Positions 23,060 to 34,850 of a stretch of DNA of 64,000 nt are shown piece by piece (positions within the stretch are counted from its first letter, which is position 1; the number at the start of each line of letters is the position of its first letter). The position numbers and the translations under genes were made by a program. The stretch is taken from assembly GCA_014529385.2 (NCBI GenBank), contig CM043969.1:12608648-12672647 (forward strand), given 5' to 3'. Source of the DNA: Adiantum capillus-veneris (taxonomy: Eukaryota > Streptophyta > Polypodiopsida > Polypodiales > Pteridaceae). Below the pieces are notes generated by a model. That model had not been told where the DNA came from. It saw nothing but the letters and a program-made list of their open reading frames with translations, and did no database searches.

Positions 23060-23690
23060 AAATTCAAGTGTGAGATTTCACTCTATACCTGAATCATGAT
23101 AAAAAAAACTACTTAATCTATCTCAATAACTTACAAGTGTGAGTAAACTCTACACAAAGCAAGATATCTTTAAATATCCTACCTAAATTACCTCCAAGTG
23201 TGAGTGTAAATCTACACATGACATGAAATCATAATTTACTACCTATTTAAATCTCTTCTAGTTGTGAGAATACCTCTACACAAAGCAAGAGATCATTATT
23301 TAATCTACCTAAATTGCCTTCAGTGTGAGTATTACTCTACACATGACAGACAACCATTAGATAAATCTAACATAAGTTACTTCCAAGTGTGAACATAGTT
23401 CAACACAAAGAAAGTAACTTCTAACTTTAACTATCTAGCTAAAGTTACTTATGAACATAGTTCAACACAAAGAAAGTAACTACTAACTTTAACTATCCAG
23501 CTTAAGTTACTTCTATGTGTGAACATAGCTCAACACAAAGCAAGTAACTGCTAACTTTAACTATCCTAAATCACTTCCAAGTGCGAGTTTCCTCTACACA
23601 AGGCAAGCAATCACTAACTACTCTACTTAGTTTACCTCCGAGTGTGAGATATACTTCACACAAAGCAGGTAGCTCTTAAACTCAAAACTC
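23060..23690. repeat. Degenerate tandem array, ~63-bp period, about 10 copies
   Basis: AAGTGTGAG-like cores recur at about 23067, 23136, 23194, 23257, 23320, 23382, 23448, 23513, 23578 and 23638. Each is followed by a CTCTACACAAAGCAAG-like block and then a CTAA-rich spacer. The array lies directly upstream of the hAT relic on its strand, where subterminal repeats that bind transposase are expected. Confidence 0.8.
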
Positions 23691-24685
23691 CATAATTTAA
23701 AAAAAAACTCTTAAATCTATATTTAACTAATTTTATTTTTTAACTTTTTTGATGTTTTAAATCTCACCTAAAGGTGAGACAAGGGGGAAGAGAGCTCAAA
23801 TAGAGTGAGGAAAACAATCGGTTTTCACGTATATGAAGGACTATATTTTGATCGAAATATACTTCGATCGAATATCTAAGAAATTATATGAGACGGTGTT
23901 TTTGTTGATGTGGCATCATATAGTATGATCGAATAAAGATAGGTGTCGTATAATACTCTCGTTTAAAGCATATTATAAATACATCATATAATGTATAGTA
24001 CAACTTAGCTTGGCATTTAGATGAGCTAAATAGCAGACTTCAAAGTCTACCTATACTAAAGGTATATTGACGGACACAATCATTAAGCTTGGGAGAGCTA
24101 AATGCCCATGCCTACGAGGGCCACCACAACATTGATTGAGGCTCTTGCCAGCTATCCTTAGACATCGATGTTCATGTTCTCCTTCATTTTACTTCATTTT
24201 ATTTTGTACCCAAGCATTGTATTAGATCCACCAAGATTCTATCACTTTGATCTCATAGGTCATTTTGGTCTTTTGAAGACGATTAATATAACATTTTGTG
24301 TGTGTGTGTGTGTGGTTGTTTGGTGCACGACGTAAAAAGGGGGCTCAAGCTAGAGGTGGTCGTGGGTGTGCATGCAAGTGATGAATAGAGAGAACCTGGT
24401 GTGCATCATTCGCAGAGAGGACTGTGGCGTGTCTAAGGGTTGGTGATTCAAAATTTGGGGCCAAAGTGTTGGATGGGTGGGAGTTCATTTCCGGTTTGCA
24501 TGCACATACGAGTGGTGTAGGCCAGACGCAAGTTGTTGTCCCATGCGCATGCTTGGGCTGCAGCATGTGCATCCTCTGCTAACAAAGCCAGGGCGGAGGT
24601 GAGGCGGGGGTGGAAGGCAGAAGAGGCGAATGCGAAGCCAGGGGGCTTGCAAGAGGTGCCACCCCCCGGGGAGGTCACCTAATAA
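23691..24685. other. Stretch without a supported gene
   Basis: It contains a (GT)n tract at about 24297-24314. ORFs of about 75 codons near 24345-24678 overlap in two frames and show no motif. Confidence 0.35.
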
Positions 24686-24689
24686 AAAT

Positions 24690-24930
24690 GTAACCTATCA
24701 TGTGAGTTCAACAGAAGGGTATTTAAAGTTCTTGAAACTTACAGAAATATATATATAGAAGGACATTATTTTTTCAAATTTTAAAAAAACTTACAGATTT
24801 TAAAAGAAAAGGGTACATTATATTCTTAACAAAATTCACAGATAAGGGGTTTTACAAACATGTTTTGAACGCACGTGATATGGTATTTTTACACATAGTG
24901 AACCCCCCGAGTGCCACCCTCAGGGGCTAA
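24690..24930 (-). repeat. LINE 3' tail fragment
   Basis: It matches about 43030-43215, which lies just beyond the C-terminal coding relic of a LINE on the minus strand. The shared blocks are GAACGCACGTGATAT and CATAGTGA followed by CCCCCCGAG. It is therefore read as a 5'-truncated LINE copy holding mainly 3' UTR. Confidence 0.55.
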
Positions 24931-25509
24931 CAACTCCAAAATCTTCTCCTAGGCTTGCTTGCCTGATCTCAAAGGTCTACCTTGCCCAATTGTGTGTGTG
25001 TATGTTTGTGTGTGTGCACACACAAAACTACATACACACACACTTGATGCTTCAAGCTTGAGCATAGTGAGTTCATGAGCCTGCGTAGAGTACAATTTGT
25101 TTGGATTTTATTTTTTGTTGACCAACAATGTTCGATTGTCGTTATTAGCTCAACTCCTCGACTCACTGCTAATTTCATCTACAGAGCACTCAATTAATTG
25201 TTTGATGAAACCAGAGATCCACCCTGTCTCGCCTCCACTGCATGAGGATGCCCCCACAACCTGCCATAAGGCTAGAATTGTAAAGTGGCAAAATGCTCAA
25301 GAAAAAGACAAAGGCATTGATTTTAATGAAAATTTGGTTCCCACTTGTAGCATGACTACCATTCTCAGCATTTGTGTACCGGCATCCCATAATGATTGGA
25401 GTTTACAACAATTGTACAACAAGCTTGCATTTTTATTGTTGATCCTCATGAGGAAGTGAAATATTGTAGCCTCACGGGTTTGTTCAAAGAGGTAGGAAAT
25501 CAATATATG
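24931..25509. other. Stretch without a supported gene
   Basis: It contains short GT/CA tracts near 24990-25045. The 120-codon plus ORF 25097-25459 is not recognised. The last part may belong to the Copia relic that follows. Confidence 0.3.
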
Positions 25510-25860
25510 TAGGTTGAAAAAGGCTTCATATGGTTTAAAGCAAGCTCCACATGTTTGGTATGAGAAGATACCTACTTATTTGGTTCCACATGGTTTTGAT
25601 CATAGTCCAAATGAGAGCACGTTGTATGTCAAGCATGAAAATGGTGTGCTTCTAATCATTATTCTCTATGTTTATGACATGTTGATTACTAGAACAACTC
25701 AAGATGCACTGCTAATTTCTAGTTTGTGACTTGAATGTCTCTTTTGAGGGTTTTTGCACCATCATTTGGGCCTAAATTTTAAGCAATGCAATGGAGGTAT
25801 TACGTTGTGTAAAAAAAGGAAGCTCATTGTACATGGCTATGTAGCAAATGCATATGCTTA
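25510..25860 (+). pseudogene. Ty1/Copia reverse transcriptase relic
   Basis: LKKASYGLKQAPHVWYEKI is the hallmark RVT_2 segment of plant Copia elements. It is followed by LYVKHENGVLLIIILYVYD, where the catalytic YVDD has become YVYD. After frameshifts the frame continues with HHLGLNFKQCNGGITLCKK. Only about 120 residues of RT are present and no LTR was found nearby, so this is an isolated dead fragment. Confidence 0.85.
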
Positions 25861-26499
25861 ACATAGGGCAACAAGAAAATTCATGGAAATGTTTTTAAGA
25901 GAGATAGAATATTTAAGAAATGAGATGATGAAAGGAAGGTTGATGTGTGTAGATAGTGAAGAAAGTTCGTACCAGAAGTCAATATGACTATCACACGAGT
26001 TATGGAAACAAGAATGTATCATATTTGCTTTATTATATGATGACAGGGTTGGAGTACAGCTCCGTACGATCAAAGTGCATAGACCATGATTTGCCATTGG
26101 AGTACGACTCCATATGAGGCTATGATCCACGAGCAAGTTTTATGTAGACAACTATTGTCTTACTACTTTCAAAACATTTGAATCTTGTGCCTCCAACATA
26201 GTGTAGAGATATACACCTAGGCTATTGTTTGGCCAGTCTATCCTCCTCTAAAGCATTAAGGGTTGGAAATAGAGTATGGGGATGTACGATGCTCCCTACT
26301 TGGGTTAGCCTCATAGACTGTAGAAAGTGAGTGATACTATCGAGGTAGAAATATAGCTTTTATATTATATTTTATCGATCAGTTTGTATGTTAAGATGTG
26401 TGAGAGGATATACGAGTTACTGACCTACCAAGAAATTATATGTTTGAATAAGGAGAATGAACATATTACTTATTTGGATTTCATGAAGACAATTTTTTT

Positions 26500-26550
<51 letters not shown>

Positions 26551-26819
26551 CTAGAGAGAGAGAGAGGAACACTTCTATTAATGTGGTTTTTTTAATATGA
26601 TGTATTATGGAAATGATTAGATTTATATTGATGTGGACTTGGATTTGGTTCGTGCTATTGTCTTCTTTATGAGGATATGATGATGACGCTGTTATGATAT
26701 GATGGATCTTGATTGTTGTGTGATGATTGTGATCGATGATATGCTGATAGATAAGAATATGACGGATACTGGTTATTGTGGTGGAATGGGCCACTAGAAT
26801 ATACAATAAGGTGGGTGAC
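25861..26819. other. Stretch without a supported gene
   Basis: A (GA)n tract lies at about 26503-26565. The minus ORF 26417-26863 is open mainly because of that tract and AT-rich sequence, and has no motif. Confidence 0.35.
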
Positions 26820-26823
26820 TTAA

Positions 26824-28160
26824 CACTAGAATGGTAACAGGATACTTTTATGTCCTTGGACACTTTTGTGTCTTGTTAAGTAACCATTTTTCTTGAATTA
26901 TTTGAAGAGTATGAAAATGAATTTCTAGGTGCTATATATCCACAATGTTGCCTTTTGAGCTGAAAAAAACTTAGCATTTTTTTTGGAGTATCAATTTCAC
27001 CATTGACCTTACTCTTGCACAACATTTTTGAACCTAACTGTGTGAAAAAACGAGTCCTGTTTTTGGCTTTTTTTCAAATTTTGGCAACTATACCACTCTA
27101 AACGTCATGTTTGTGAGGTTTAGATGGCTAGAGGTTAGGCCTTCATAGTTCTCAACATGTTTTGATGCTTGTAGGGAGAGCTAAGTGTTAAAATTGAAAT
27201 TATGACCAGTTTACAAGAATTACATAATCGTGTTTTTTGGCCAAAATTAGCACTTTTATAATTTTTTGGGTGGCTTTCTTGATATCCAAATTCAATTTTG
27301 ATTGTGTAAGTGTAATGTATAACATAAAGCTAATCTTCCTTGAGTTTTGGGGGACCTAATATGCTATATAGCATAGTATATGATGATGGTTGAGCTTTTT
27401 GATTGCTGAAGAATACGATACATTGTAGAGTAGCAAGTATAACTTTCTCAATATTGCTAGTTTCTTAGGCCAATTATGTGTATTTTGTAGGTAGTAACCA
27501 TATATAATCATAGACTACAAACTTGGCTAGATATTGAGTAGTTTCTATGGGTTTCTAGAGGTCATAATGCTTAACCCAATTTTTTCATGTTTGTTGTATT
27601 TAGCACTTTATCATTGCCCCCAAGGTTCCAATTGTAAGAGATCCATTATCCTTTTGACATGCTCCATGGCTCCTTTTGAATCCAAAGGCCCAAAGGGAAC
27701 TAAGAAAACATGTATATAGTATCTGTATTGAGCGTGACCATAGAAACTTGATGATACATCCGCAGAATGGCAAAAATGCAATTTTTTTGTACCTAATTTT
27801 TTTGCCCAAAAAAAAAAAATAGTGAGGTAAAAGCAACCATATGTTTTGGTCACCAACCCATTGAAGTTAATGGGGCATTTTATCTCATGTTCTACAAAAA
27901 TCCCCACTCTTATTTATATGCAATCAACCATAAAAAATTGTTGTTTTGGGCAAAATGTATTGGTCCATCAGCTTGGAGGCTTGTAGTGACCAAGGGATGA
28001 TAAAAATTACAAGTTTCTCATTTTTTCCATATGTAGTAGTTATTGAACTATAAGCTCATGAAAGGATTTTTCAAAATGAGTGGATCTACTATGGTTTTAG
28101 AATTTTTTTCCAAAACCCTGAAAGGACACTTTTATGTCCTGTTACGTTACCATTCTAGTG
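26824..28160. mobile_element. Non-autonomous DNA transposon with TTAA target duplication
   Basis: Perfect 15-bp terminal inverted repeats (CACTAGAATGGTAAC) bound 1337 bp, and the similarity continues inward with ACAGGA and CTTTTATGTCC-like blocks. Each end is flanked by TTAA (26820-26823 and 28161-28164). No ORF longer than about 98 codons exists inside and none resembles a transposase, so movement would need a partner. A TTAA target is the signature of piggyBac-type elements; CACTA elements give 3-bp duplications, and the 3-bp flanks (TAA and TTA) do not match here. The superfamily assignment is inference. Confidence 0.75.
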
Positions 28161-28164
28161 TTAA

Positions 28165-29752
28165 GGCATAAGAAAAAATTAATGAATTAGTTTGTAAACC
28201 AAATGGGAAGTCACTATATGTAGAACTTCTATATCATGCACATTCGAGTCCTTCTTCAAAAACCCCTAAGTTGTGAATTTTCAAAGTGTGTTATGAATCC
28301 TTTTTGTTTAAAATCAGTAACATTTTTTGAGATTTGCATAAAACCTTTCCTTATGTATTTTTTTTAAAAGTTTTAGGGGATTTTAATACCCTTCAACTCA
28401 CGTGATAAGACACATTTATGTAAGTGAAACCATGAGATTCTTGATATGCAATTTCAAACCTTTTTAGTTATGACTTGCAAGTCAATAACATAACAAGTAC
28501 GAAAAATTGCTTTCTTAACACTACTCTTACTACATTGGCTCATGCTAGTTTCTAGTAATTTGGGGATAACTTTTGCAAATGACCACAAAACTTAATAGAA
28601 CTTCTTGAGCATGCATTTTAGATGCATAGAGAGATTCAATCAAAATTTGTGGTACAAAATTCAATCAAAACTCTAAAAATTTAAATTTCTTGAGAGAAGT
28701 ATTTGAGAAAAGTTTATGTATTTTTGAGAGAAGTTTGAGCCTACTTAAAAATCTTTTGACTTATTTTTTGGAGGGAATAGTAAAATTTTGTGCGTTGGGG
28801 ACTTATTAGTCCTCGGAGATGGTTATTACAGGCTGAAAACTTCTACATCACTAGAATTTTTATTTATTTTTATTCAACTTGTACTATGTGTAGGGCATGT
28901 TTCTCTAAAGCCGTGTTTCATTTTCACTTTCTTACAAATTTTGGTGAATTTTTTACACAAGTCTCCAAAAGCCACAAAAGTAGCTCATTCTCTTACAAGA
29001 CTATTGTTAAAGGGAAAGTATGTAAAGGTATCTATTTATGGCACACTATTATTTCACTTTTGTATTAACTATTGTGGTTTGGTGTCACCCTCTTCCATTC
29101 CCTTCATCTACAGGATTAAGCTTACTAATCATCGATGATAGCTTGGTACATCCACCATAGCCTGACCCTAAGCTAGGTGCTTACTAACCCTAGATTTCTA
29201 GCATGTATAGAGCTAATTCTTCAAAGTCAATCATGTTATTACAAGGAGTCAAATAATTACCTGTATAGGATGGGTTTTCCAACATGGAAAAAATTGAAAA
29301 CAAAGGGGTTCATTTTATTTGTAAATTGTACAAAAATAACCTTCAAATGCATATGACATAGAAAGTGTGTTGCGATAAAGAAAATTAATACATTTTGCTT
29401 CCCCCGACATGATTTTCTTCACTAGTATTTGATGGATTTTCATCACATGCATTTCACTTTTACAAGAAATGTAGGTAGTGGGCTTTAGGGTTGCCAAAAT
29501 AGGAATGGACACAAGTATTGAATAGAGCAAGGTTCTAGGTGGAACCCTTTGCCATCACTAGATGTTAATTTGTACATGGATGATATGTTTACAAATTTAG
29601 CCATTGTCAATATTACAACATTTCTCATGTGAGAGGAAATCATGCATGTGGCCTGTTGTGAGGGATTTTCAAAGGTTAGGGATGAGATGGTGAATAGCCA
29701 AAACTTGGCTCATTTTCTCTGTGGTTAAGAGGACATGTGAGCATTTGGCATG
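28165..29752. other. Stretch without a supported gene; 3' flank of the permease
   Basis: It is AT-rich. Plus ORFs at 28788-29138 overlap in two frames and have no motif. The part next to 29752 must include the 3' UTR of the permease on the minus strand; no clear AATAAA signal was located. Confidence 0.35.
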
Positions 29753-30189
29753 TCAATATTCAGTCTTAAAAGGCTTATAAACCTTTAAGTCATTGACCAC
29801 ACCCTCAATAGAACCTATCAAAGCTGCTAAGGAGACTAGAAGACAGACCAGGCTTACGGATTCAAGGGCAATCCATTCTCTCGTCCACTTACCTACTCTC
29901 TTTTGTGCAAGGTACATCTCTATTGGGAAATAGACGGTTAAAGGCCAAAAGGCAGTTGCACCAAGAATACCAAGGATATCATTGAAGAATGGAAGCAACA
30001 TCGCAGCGAGAGTCGTAAATACCACAAATGCTGTCCTCCAGACTAGCCTGAATAAGTTCATTGGGAAGGGCCCATACTTGGGAATGCTTATCACATATTC
30101 TTTATTGATAAATCTGCTCTTTGGGCAAACTCCTTTCACCCAATTCTCAACAAACGCATAAACAGGCTGAGTAAATACCTGTTAAGAGG

Positions 30190-30242
<53 letters not shown>

Positions 30243-30247
30243 GTATG

Positions 30248-30300
<53 letters not shown>

Positions 30301-30377
30301 ATATATATCTATGTATATATAAATGCACATACACACACACACAGACAACAATTTTGTCTCTGTGTGTGTGCGCGCAC

Positions 30378-30421
<44 letters not shown>

Positions 30422-30778
30422 CACCGTGGGGGACGATGAACACACACGTCCACACACACACACACACACACGCAAGAAAGAAGAACCTAGCAACAGAAAC
30501 AAAAAGAGATGAGCTTCACCTGATAAGCTCCAATCAAGTGAACCACAATGCAAGCATTGGCAAAATCCACAAGCCAGAAAGGGTTGTAGAATCCAAAGCC
30601 GGTTAGAAGGTTCCCGGGAGCCTCATTTCCGAAGGCGGCATATCCGATGCACCCAGATAGCATGTAGAACACAGTTGTGGTTGATACTCCAAGTAGGGTA
30701 GCCTTTTTCATGGTTCTGTTCTCCGGAGGGGGGTTCTTGATTGTGTCCTGCTTTCTAAAACAACTCATTAGTCCTCAT

Positions 30779-30852
<74 letters not shown>

Positions 30853-33697
30853 ATTATTGTCCTTGGGGGGTTGGATATAAACTATGGGAGAAGATACACC
30901 TGATGTACTTTGTATGGGGCTAATAAGTGATTCTAGATGCTCTAGGATTTTGGTGATGAGAATCGCAATAGAGAGCCCACACTGTGGCTAGCAGAGGAAT
31001 GTGTGTAGGTCTAAGACACGGCTAAGGCAAGCAAGTTTGGGTGTGAGCAAAAGCTGAGCACTCTGGTAGTGTGTGGTACTCAGACTCTCGAACTTGCGGT
31101 GAGCATTATGTGCAGAGTTGATTTGACTCTTCTCCATTGCCCTAGTGCCCTGTCTCGCGAGAGATGTGAGCAAAAGCTGAGCACTCTAGTAGTGTCTGGC
31201 ACTTGGACTCTCGAACTTGAAGTGAGCATAATGTGTAGAGTAGATTTGACTCTTCTTCACTGCCCTAGTGCCTTGGAGAGAGAGAGAGAGAGAGAGAGAG
31301 AGGGTTACCTTTGCTATGAATTCATAATGACAATGATTATGTACTCAAATACTATAATTTCTTAATTTATGTTTGCCAATGGGAGGATTGAGAGAACAAA
31401 GGTCTGCACCTGAATTTCAATGAGAATCATGGAAAAGGCATAAGCAAAAGCCACATCTCCAAGCGCCTGGAAAACCAGCCAAACTTTCTGTGACCTCTCT
31501 TCGACGTTTACTCCATTAAGAGTACCATAAGAATGGCCAGTTTCTGTGCCAAAACATGAAAAGAGCTTAAAGCTTAAGGCTGTGTTTTCCTACTTTGTAG
31601 TTCAGTGTTCTATAGTCGTTTTAGGTAAAGGTACTTCATGTATGCTTTGGTCATATCGACTTTTGAAGATGTGCACAAAGAATTAACCACATTTTGGGGC
31701 AGATATGGCATGAAATTGTGCAAATTCGCACCCGTCGGACACAACCATGTGCTAATAAGTATACTCTACTAACAATCATATGGATGTGTACAGAAAATAT
31801 GTGGATGTGCTCAGGACATTTGTGGATGCATATGTCGATCTGATGGCAACATATATGGATGTGCCATCAATGCTATGACAACATATGTGGATGTGCAAGT
31901 TCATCAAGCCGCTCTGCAAATGCATTTCTGCATGCACATGTCACAGGAGGTTAGTCATACAACTTTGGAACATTGTACTACCTGTAGCCTTGCCGACACC
32001 AAGGCCCAGACCGATGCAAGCGTAAGAAATGGACATGATAGCGGCAAGTATTGATAGCCACCACAACTTATTGAAGTCAGGAATTTGAGAGAGGATAATC
32101 TCAATGAATCCAAACAATATCATGTATGGGTTGTTTGAAACATGGCAAGATGAATTCTTTCCCTTTCTATGGAAGCAGTTTGAGCGGTTGATCGCGCTAC
32201 ATGTACAAAAGGACATCTTGTGAGAGTAAATCCATGGCCAAACCTATGAGCATTCTACACACGAACTAGCCTTACACATGCCAATTCTGAAATGTTTTCA
32301 AAGCTTTATCCTGTAACAATGGCATGCACGGGATATGTATACTCACACCATGCTTATTGAGGAAGTGATGGTGTAGCCTATTGCAGTTCCTACAAGGTTA
32401 GAGTATTGTACAACTCCACAGACCGCAATTTGTAGCCCTCCTGCGACACAAAGAAGTGCTGTTTAATTTCATATAGCTAAAAGAACCAGTCTATTTCAGA
32501 TGTTGTTGGTAGCAAACTTGGGTTTTTACGCACCCACAAAGACTGCCTTGCCACTAAGGAACAATTGTGCTGGTAATTCATGATAGTGGACACATTATCC
32601 ACACGTCTATTTACATCGAACATGAGGGAAATGCATATATTCCATATTAGCCCTCATCTTGGCTTGCTTCTGCCCCCATATCCAACCTGTAAGTGTATCT
32701 CAATATTATGTGGTATGCATGCAATATGAGTGTGGATGAATGTATGTGTCACAAAGTATGTAAATTTACTCCTGCCAGAAAAGGAGCAAAGGGGGTTTTT
32801 CTACTTAACAACATGGTTGAATGAACAATCGTAGAGGCACAACATAGGCACACACTCATGTACATGCGGAACACCAAACCCACCCACTGCGAATAATGAT
32901 GCTTTTTCGACGGACCTAAATTTGCTCTGACAGCATCCATGTAAGTGTAATTGCGCTTCCCAGTCTCGGAGTCGGGAGATCTATAGCAGTCGGCAAGAAG
33001 AAGAGATGTGAAATATGTGACAATTGCAAATGAAAGCAGCACAATGGGGCCTGCAATCCAGCCCAACTGAGCCATACTCCACGCCAACGAGAGCACTCCT
33101 GAGCCAATAACTGCTGTAATGATGTGCGCGGATGCAGTCCATAGAGTGCCTGAACGGAATTTCACACATGGATTAGCATCTTGGCATGCATAACATAAAA
33201 TTTTGCATGATTACAGAGTATGTGGACATACACAAGAAGATTTAGAAATATTCTCATGCAGGAAAACAGAGTCTTTTTCAATGTTTTTCATACAATGCAT
33301 AACATCATGAGCTTTTCCTCGAGAGGCACCAGTACATACCTAGCTAGGTACGATTGGGGGCAAGGGACCACCGGCCCCCGCCACCGGGCCGGCAGTCCCC
33401 TGCCCCCAATCGTACCTAGCTAGGTATGCGGTGCCTCCCTCACGGAAGCTCATGATGATGAGGTAAGTCACAACGTGGGAATTATTGTGAGAATTTGTCC
33501 AGAACTTCCTTAGGCCTACATGTCCTGAGATAAATCAAAGAGTGGAGAAAGAAATGTCAGGACATGGGCACACGCATACCGGTTCGCATAGGCCGACCAT
33601 CATCATCCCTATCAGCCAGGTGGGAGAGCTCTCCGTTTGAGTACAGATTGTTTTCGCAGCCATTTTTGGAAGGGATCCTCTCCAGGTCATGAGCCAT
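29753..33697 (-). CDS. AAP: Amino acid permease (AAP-type), seven exons
   Basis: Exons on the minus strand: 33580-33697, 32916-33149, 32347-32440, 31982-32196, 31410-31543, 30520-30747 and 29753-30178. Every intron is GT-AG and the phases join without a shift, giving 482 residues, the usual AAP length. Family landmarks appear in order: GTLWTASAHIITAVIGSGVL (first membrane segment), LADCYRSPD, GKRNYTYMDAVR, INRSNCFHRKG, ILSQIPDF, FAYAFSMILIEIQD, GYAAFGNEAPGN, FWPLTVYFPIEMYLAQ. AAPs are plasma-membrane or endomembrane proton-coupled importers of neutral and acidic amino acids with about eleven membrane helices. The short polar N-terminus (MAHDLERIP) is cytosolic in the family. The first exon is the least conserved part; its ATG is the only one in frame before the donor that gives a normal N-terminus. 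No stop, shift or missing helix was seen. Substrate preference cannot be told from sequence. Confidence 0.95.
30182..30480. repeat. Compound microsatellite in permease intron 6
   Basis: Runs of (CT)n (about 30197-30238), (TA)n (about 30251-30310), (TG)n (about 30379-30419) and (CA)n (about 30453-30471) fill most of the 341-bp intron. The (CT)n starts about 20 bp from the 3' splice site and would supply a polypurine or polypyrimidine tract there. Confidence 0.9.
30784..30849. repeat. (GT)n(GA)n microsatellite in permease intron 5
   Basis: A GT tract passes directly into a GA tract, starting about 37 bp upstream of exon 6 on the minus strand. Confidence 0.9.
31042..31287. repeat. 123-bp tandem duplication in permease intron 5
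   Basis: TGTGAGCAAAAGCTGAGCAC starts at both 31042 and 31165, and the units remain similar through TGCCCTAGTGCC before a (GA)n tract at 31276-31302. Confidence 0.85.
33303..33457. repeat. Long near-perfect inverted repeat in permease intron 1
   Basis: The two halves pair almost throughout 155 bp. Outer arms are CATCATGAGCTT and its complement, then GAGGCACC/GGTGCCTC, then CATACCTAGCTAGGTACG with its complement, then CCGGCCC/GGGCCGG around an eight-base loop near 33378-33385. It lies wholly inside intron 1. It could be a foldback or MITE-like insertion or a small-RNA hairpin. Confidence 0.85.
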
Positions 33698-33810
33698 ATC
33701 TACTATTCCTAATTTGTATCTCACCAGTCTAGAGGACTGTGATATTTGAACACAGAGAAAGGCCTCTGCTCAGCTAGCTAGTGCTGGCCTTTGAGTGAGG
33801 GAAACCTGAG

Positions 33811-33817
33811 ATATATA
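33811..33817 (-). promoter_or_regulatory. Putative TATA box of the permease
   Basis: The minus strand reads ACTATATATCTC about 115 bp upstream of the ATG, a normal distance for a plant promoter. A (GA)n tract (CT on the gene strand) at 33908-33946 lies about 100 bp further upstream; pyrimidine tracts of this sort are common in plant core promoters. Confidence 0.45.
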
Positions 33818-33904
33818 GTTTTTGTGGGCGGGTGACGTTTGTGCAAGCTGGACAAAGTAACGCGGAGCTCAGTCAGGATGATGAGATGCTGGCAGCTACT
33901 GCGC

Positions 33905-33950
<46 letters not shown>

Positions 33951-34589
33951 ATACTGTCGAGTCTCCACTCTCGAGTCTCGAGTCTTCACTCTCGACTCTC
34001 GAATCTCTCACAAGACAGAAGCCTCATCAGTCATGACTGCGCGGGACTTTGCAAGTTTGCAAGTTTGGGGACGTCCTAAGAAGGAGACCAACCTGGCCAC
34101 GCTGGTCCCTCAATGAGGATCAATGGTTCAAAACAAAATCAGGCCTGTGTCACACTAGGACGGGGTGTTTGCGGCCATGCTAAGTTATGAAAAAGGTAAA
34201 ACTTGGCCACGAGCCTTTGTCAGAGGGGCGGGCAAGAGAGGCTGGCCAACTTTCTATTGAAGTGGCCAATTGCAAAAAGAGCAAGCGTGAATGACGCTGA
34301 TAGGTTTCCAGGTCTGTCAATCAGCCCGAAAGACGCACGCCTTACCATTTGGCTACAACTGATTTGCTGGAAAAAGTGGCCTCGTTTACTACATAGCCTA
34401 GCGTGACAGCCTTTGGCTGGCTGTCTTCTAAAAAGTGGAATGGCCGCCTGTAGGGGCCTCAGACACCGAGATCGAACTAGGGTAAAACTTGCCTCATGAC
34501 ACCCCCTCTCTCGGGTGGGATCAATGGTCCCTATTAATTGGGGGCGGCGGGATTGGTTTTGTGCCATCCAATGGAGGATTAATCTCCAA

Positions 34590-34780
34590 GTGATCATCAT
34601 GTGATCACAATCAAAGTGGACCCTAAGGAAAATCAATGTGAATATTTAGTGATTGCCAAGTGATCCTCATGTGAACCCCAATCGAGATGTGATTACCTCG
34701 TGAACCCACCTATTCAATAGTGATCACTGTGTGACCCCAACCATCCCAAAGTGATCTCCAAGTGAACACCGTGTGATGCG
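34590..34780. repeat. Degenerate AAGTGATC/GTGA tandem repeats
   Basis: AAGTGATC followed about 10 bp later by GTGANC and CCCCAATC-like blocks recurs four times with a 50-60-bp spacing. It has no coding content. Confidence 0.5.
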
Positions 34781-34782
34781 CG

Positions 34783-34850
34783 ACAGCTTAATGGGAGAGT
34801 CATTGCCTCCGATGTGGAGGTGGTGGGTTCAAGTCGTGAGGGACATACCC
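34783..34850 (+). repeat. tRNA-like element with A- and B-box (SINE-like)
   Basis: CAGCTTAATGGGAGAG resembles a tRNA D-arm/A box and GGGTTCAAGTC a T-arm/B box, spaced as in tRNAs, with a CCTC/GAGG stem between them. The acceptor stem does not close, so it is not read as a tRNA gene but as a tRNA-derived fragment. A related piece with GGGTTCAAATTAGG lies at 37994-38050. Confidence 0.4.

Noticed and set aside
26824-28160. Reading the CACTAG ends as a CACTA (En/Spm) element
   Set aside because: The 3-bp flanks differ (TAA versus TTA) while TTAA is present on both sides, and there is no subterminal repeat cluster or TNP2 sequence.
32749-33165. 138-codon ORF starting MKFRSG as the permease start
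   Set aside because: It reads through intron 1's acceptor at its start and through the intron 2 donor at its end. Splicing at 33149 and 32916 gives the proper AAP sequence.
34440-34500. Possible complete tRNA gene on the minus strand
   Set aside because: Only a B-box-like GTTCGATCTC was seen. D-arm-like sequence lies too far away and no cloverleaf could be closed.
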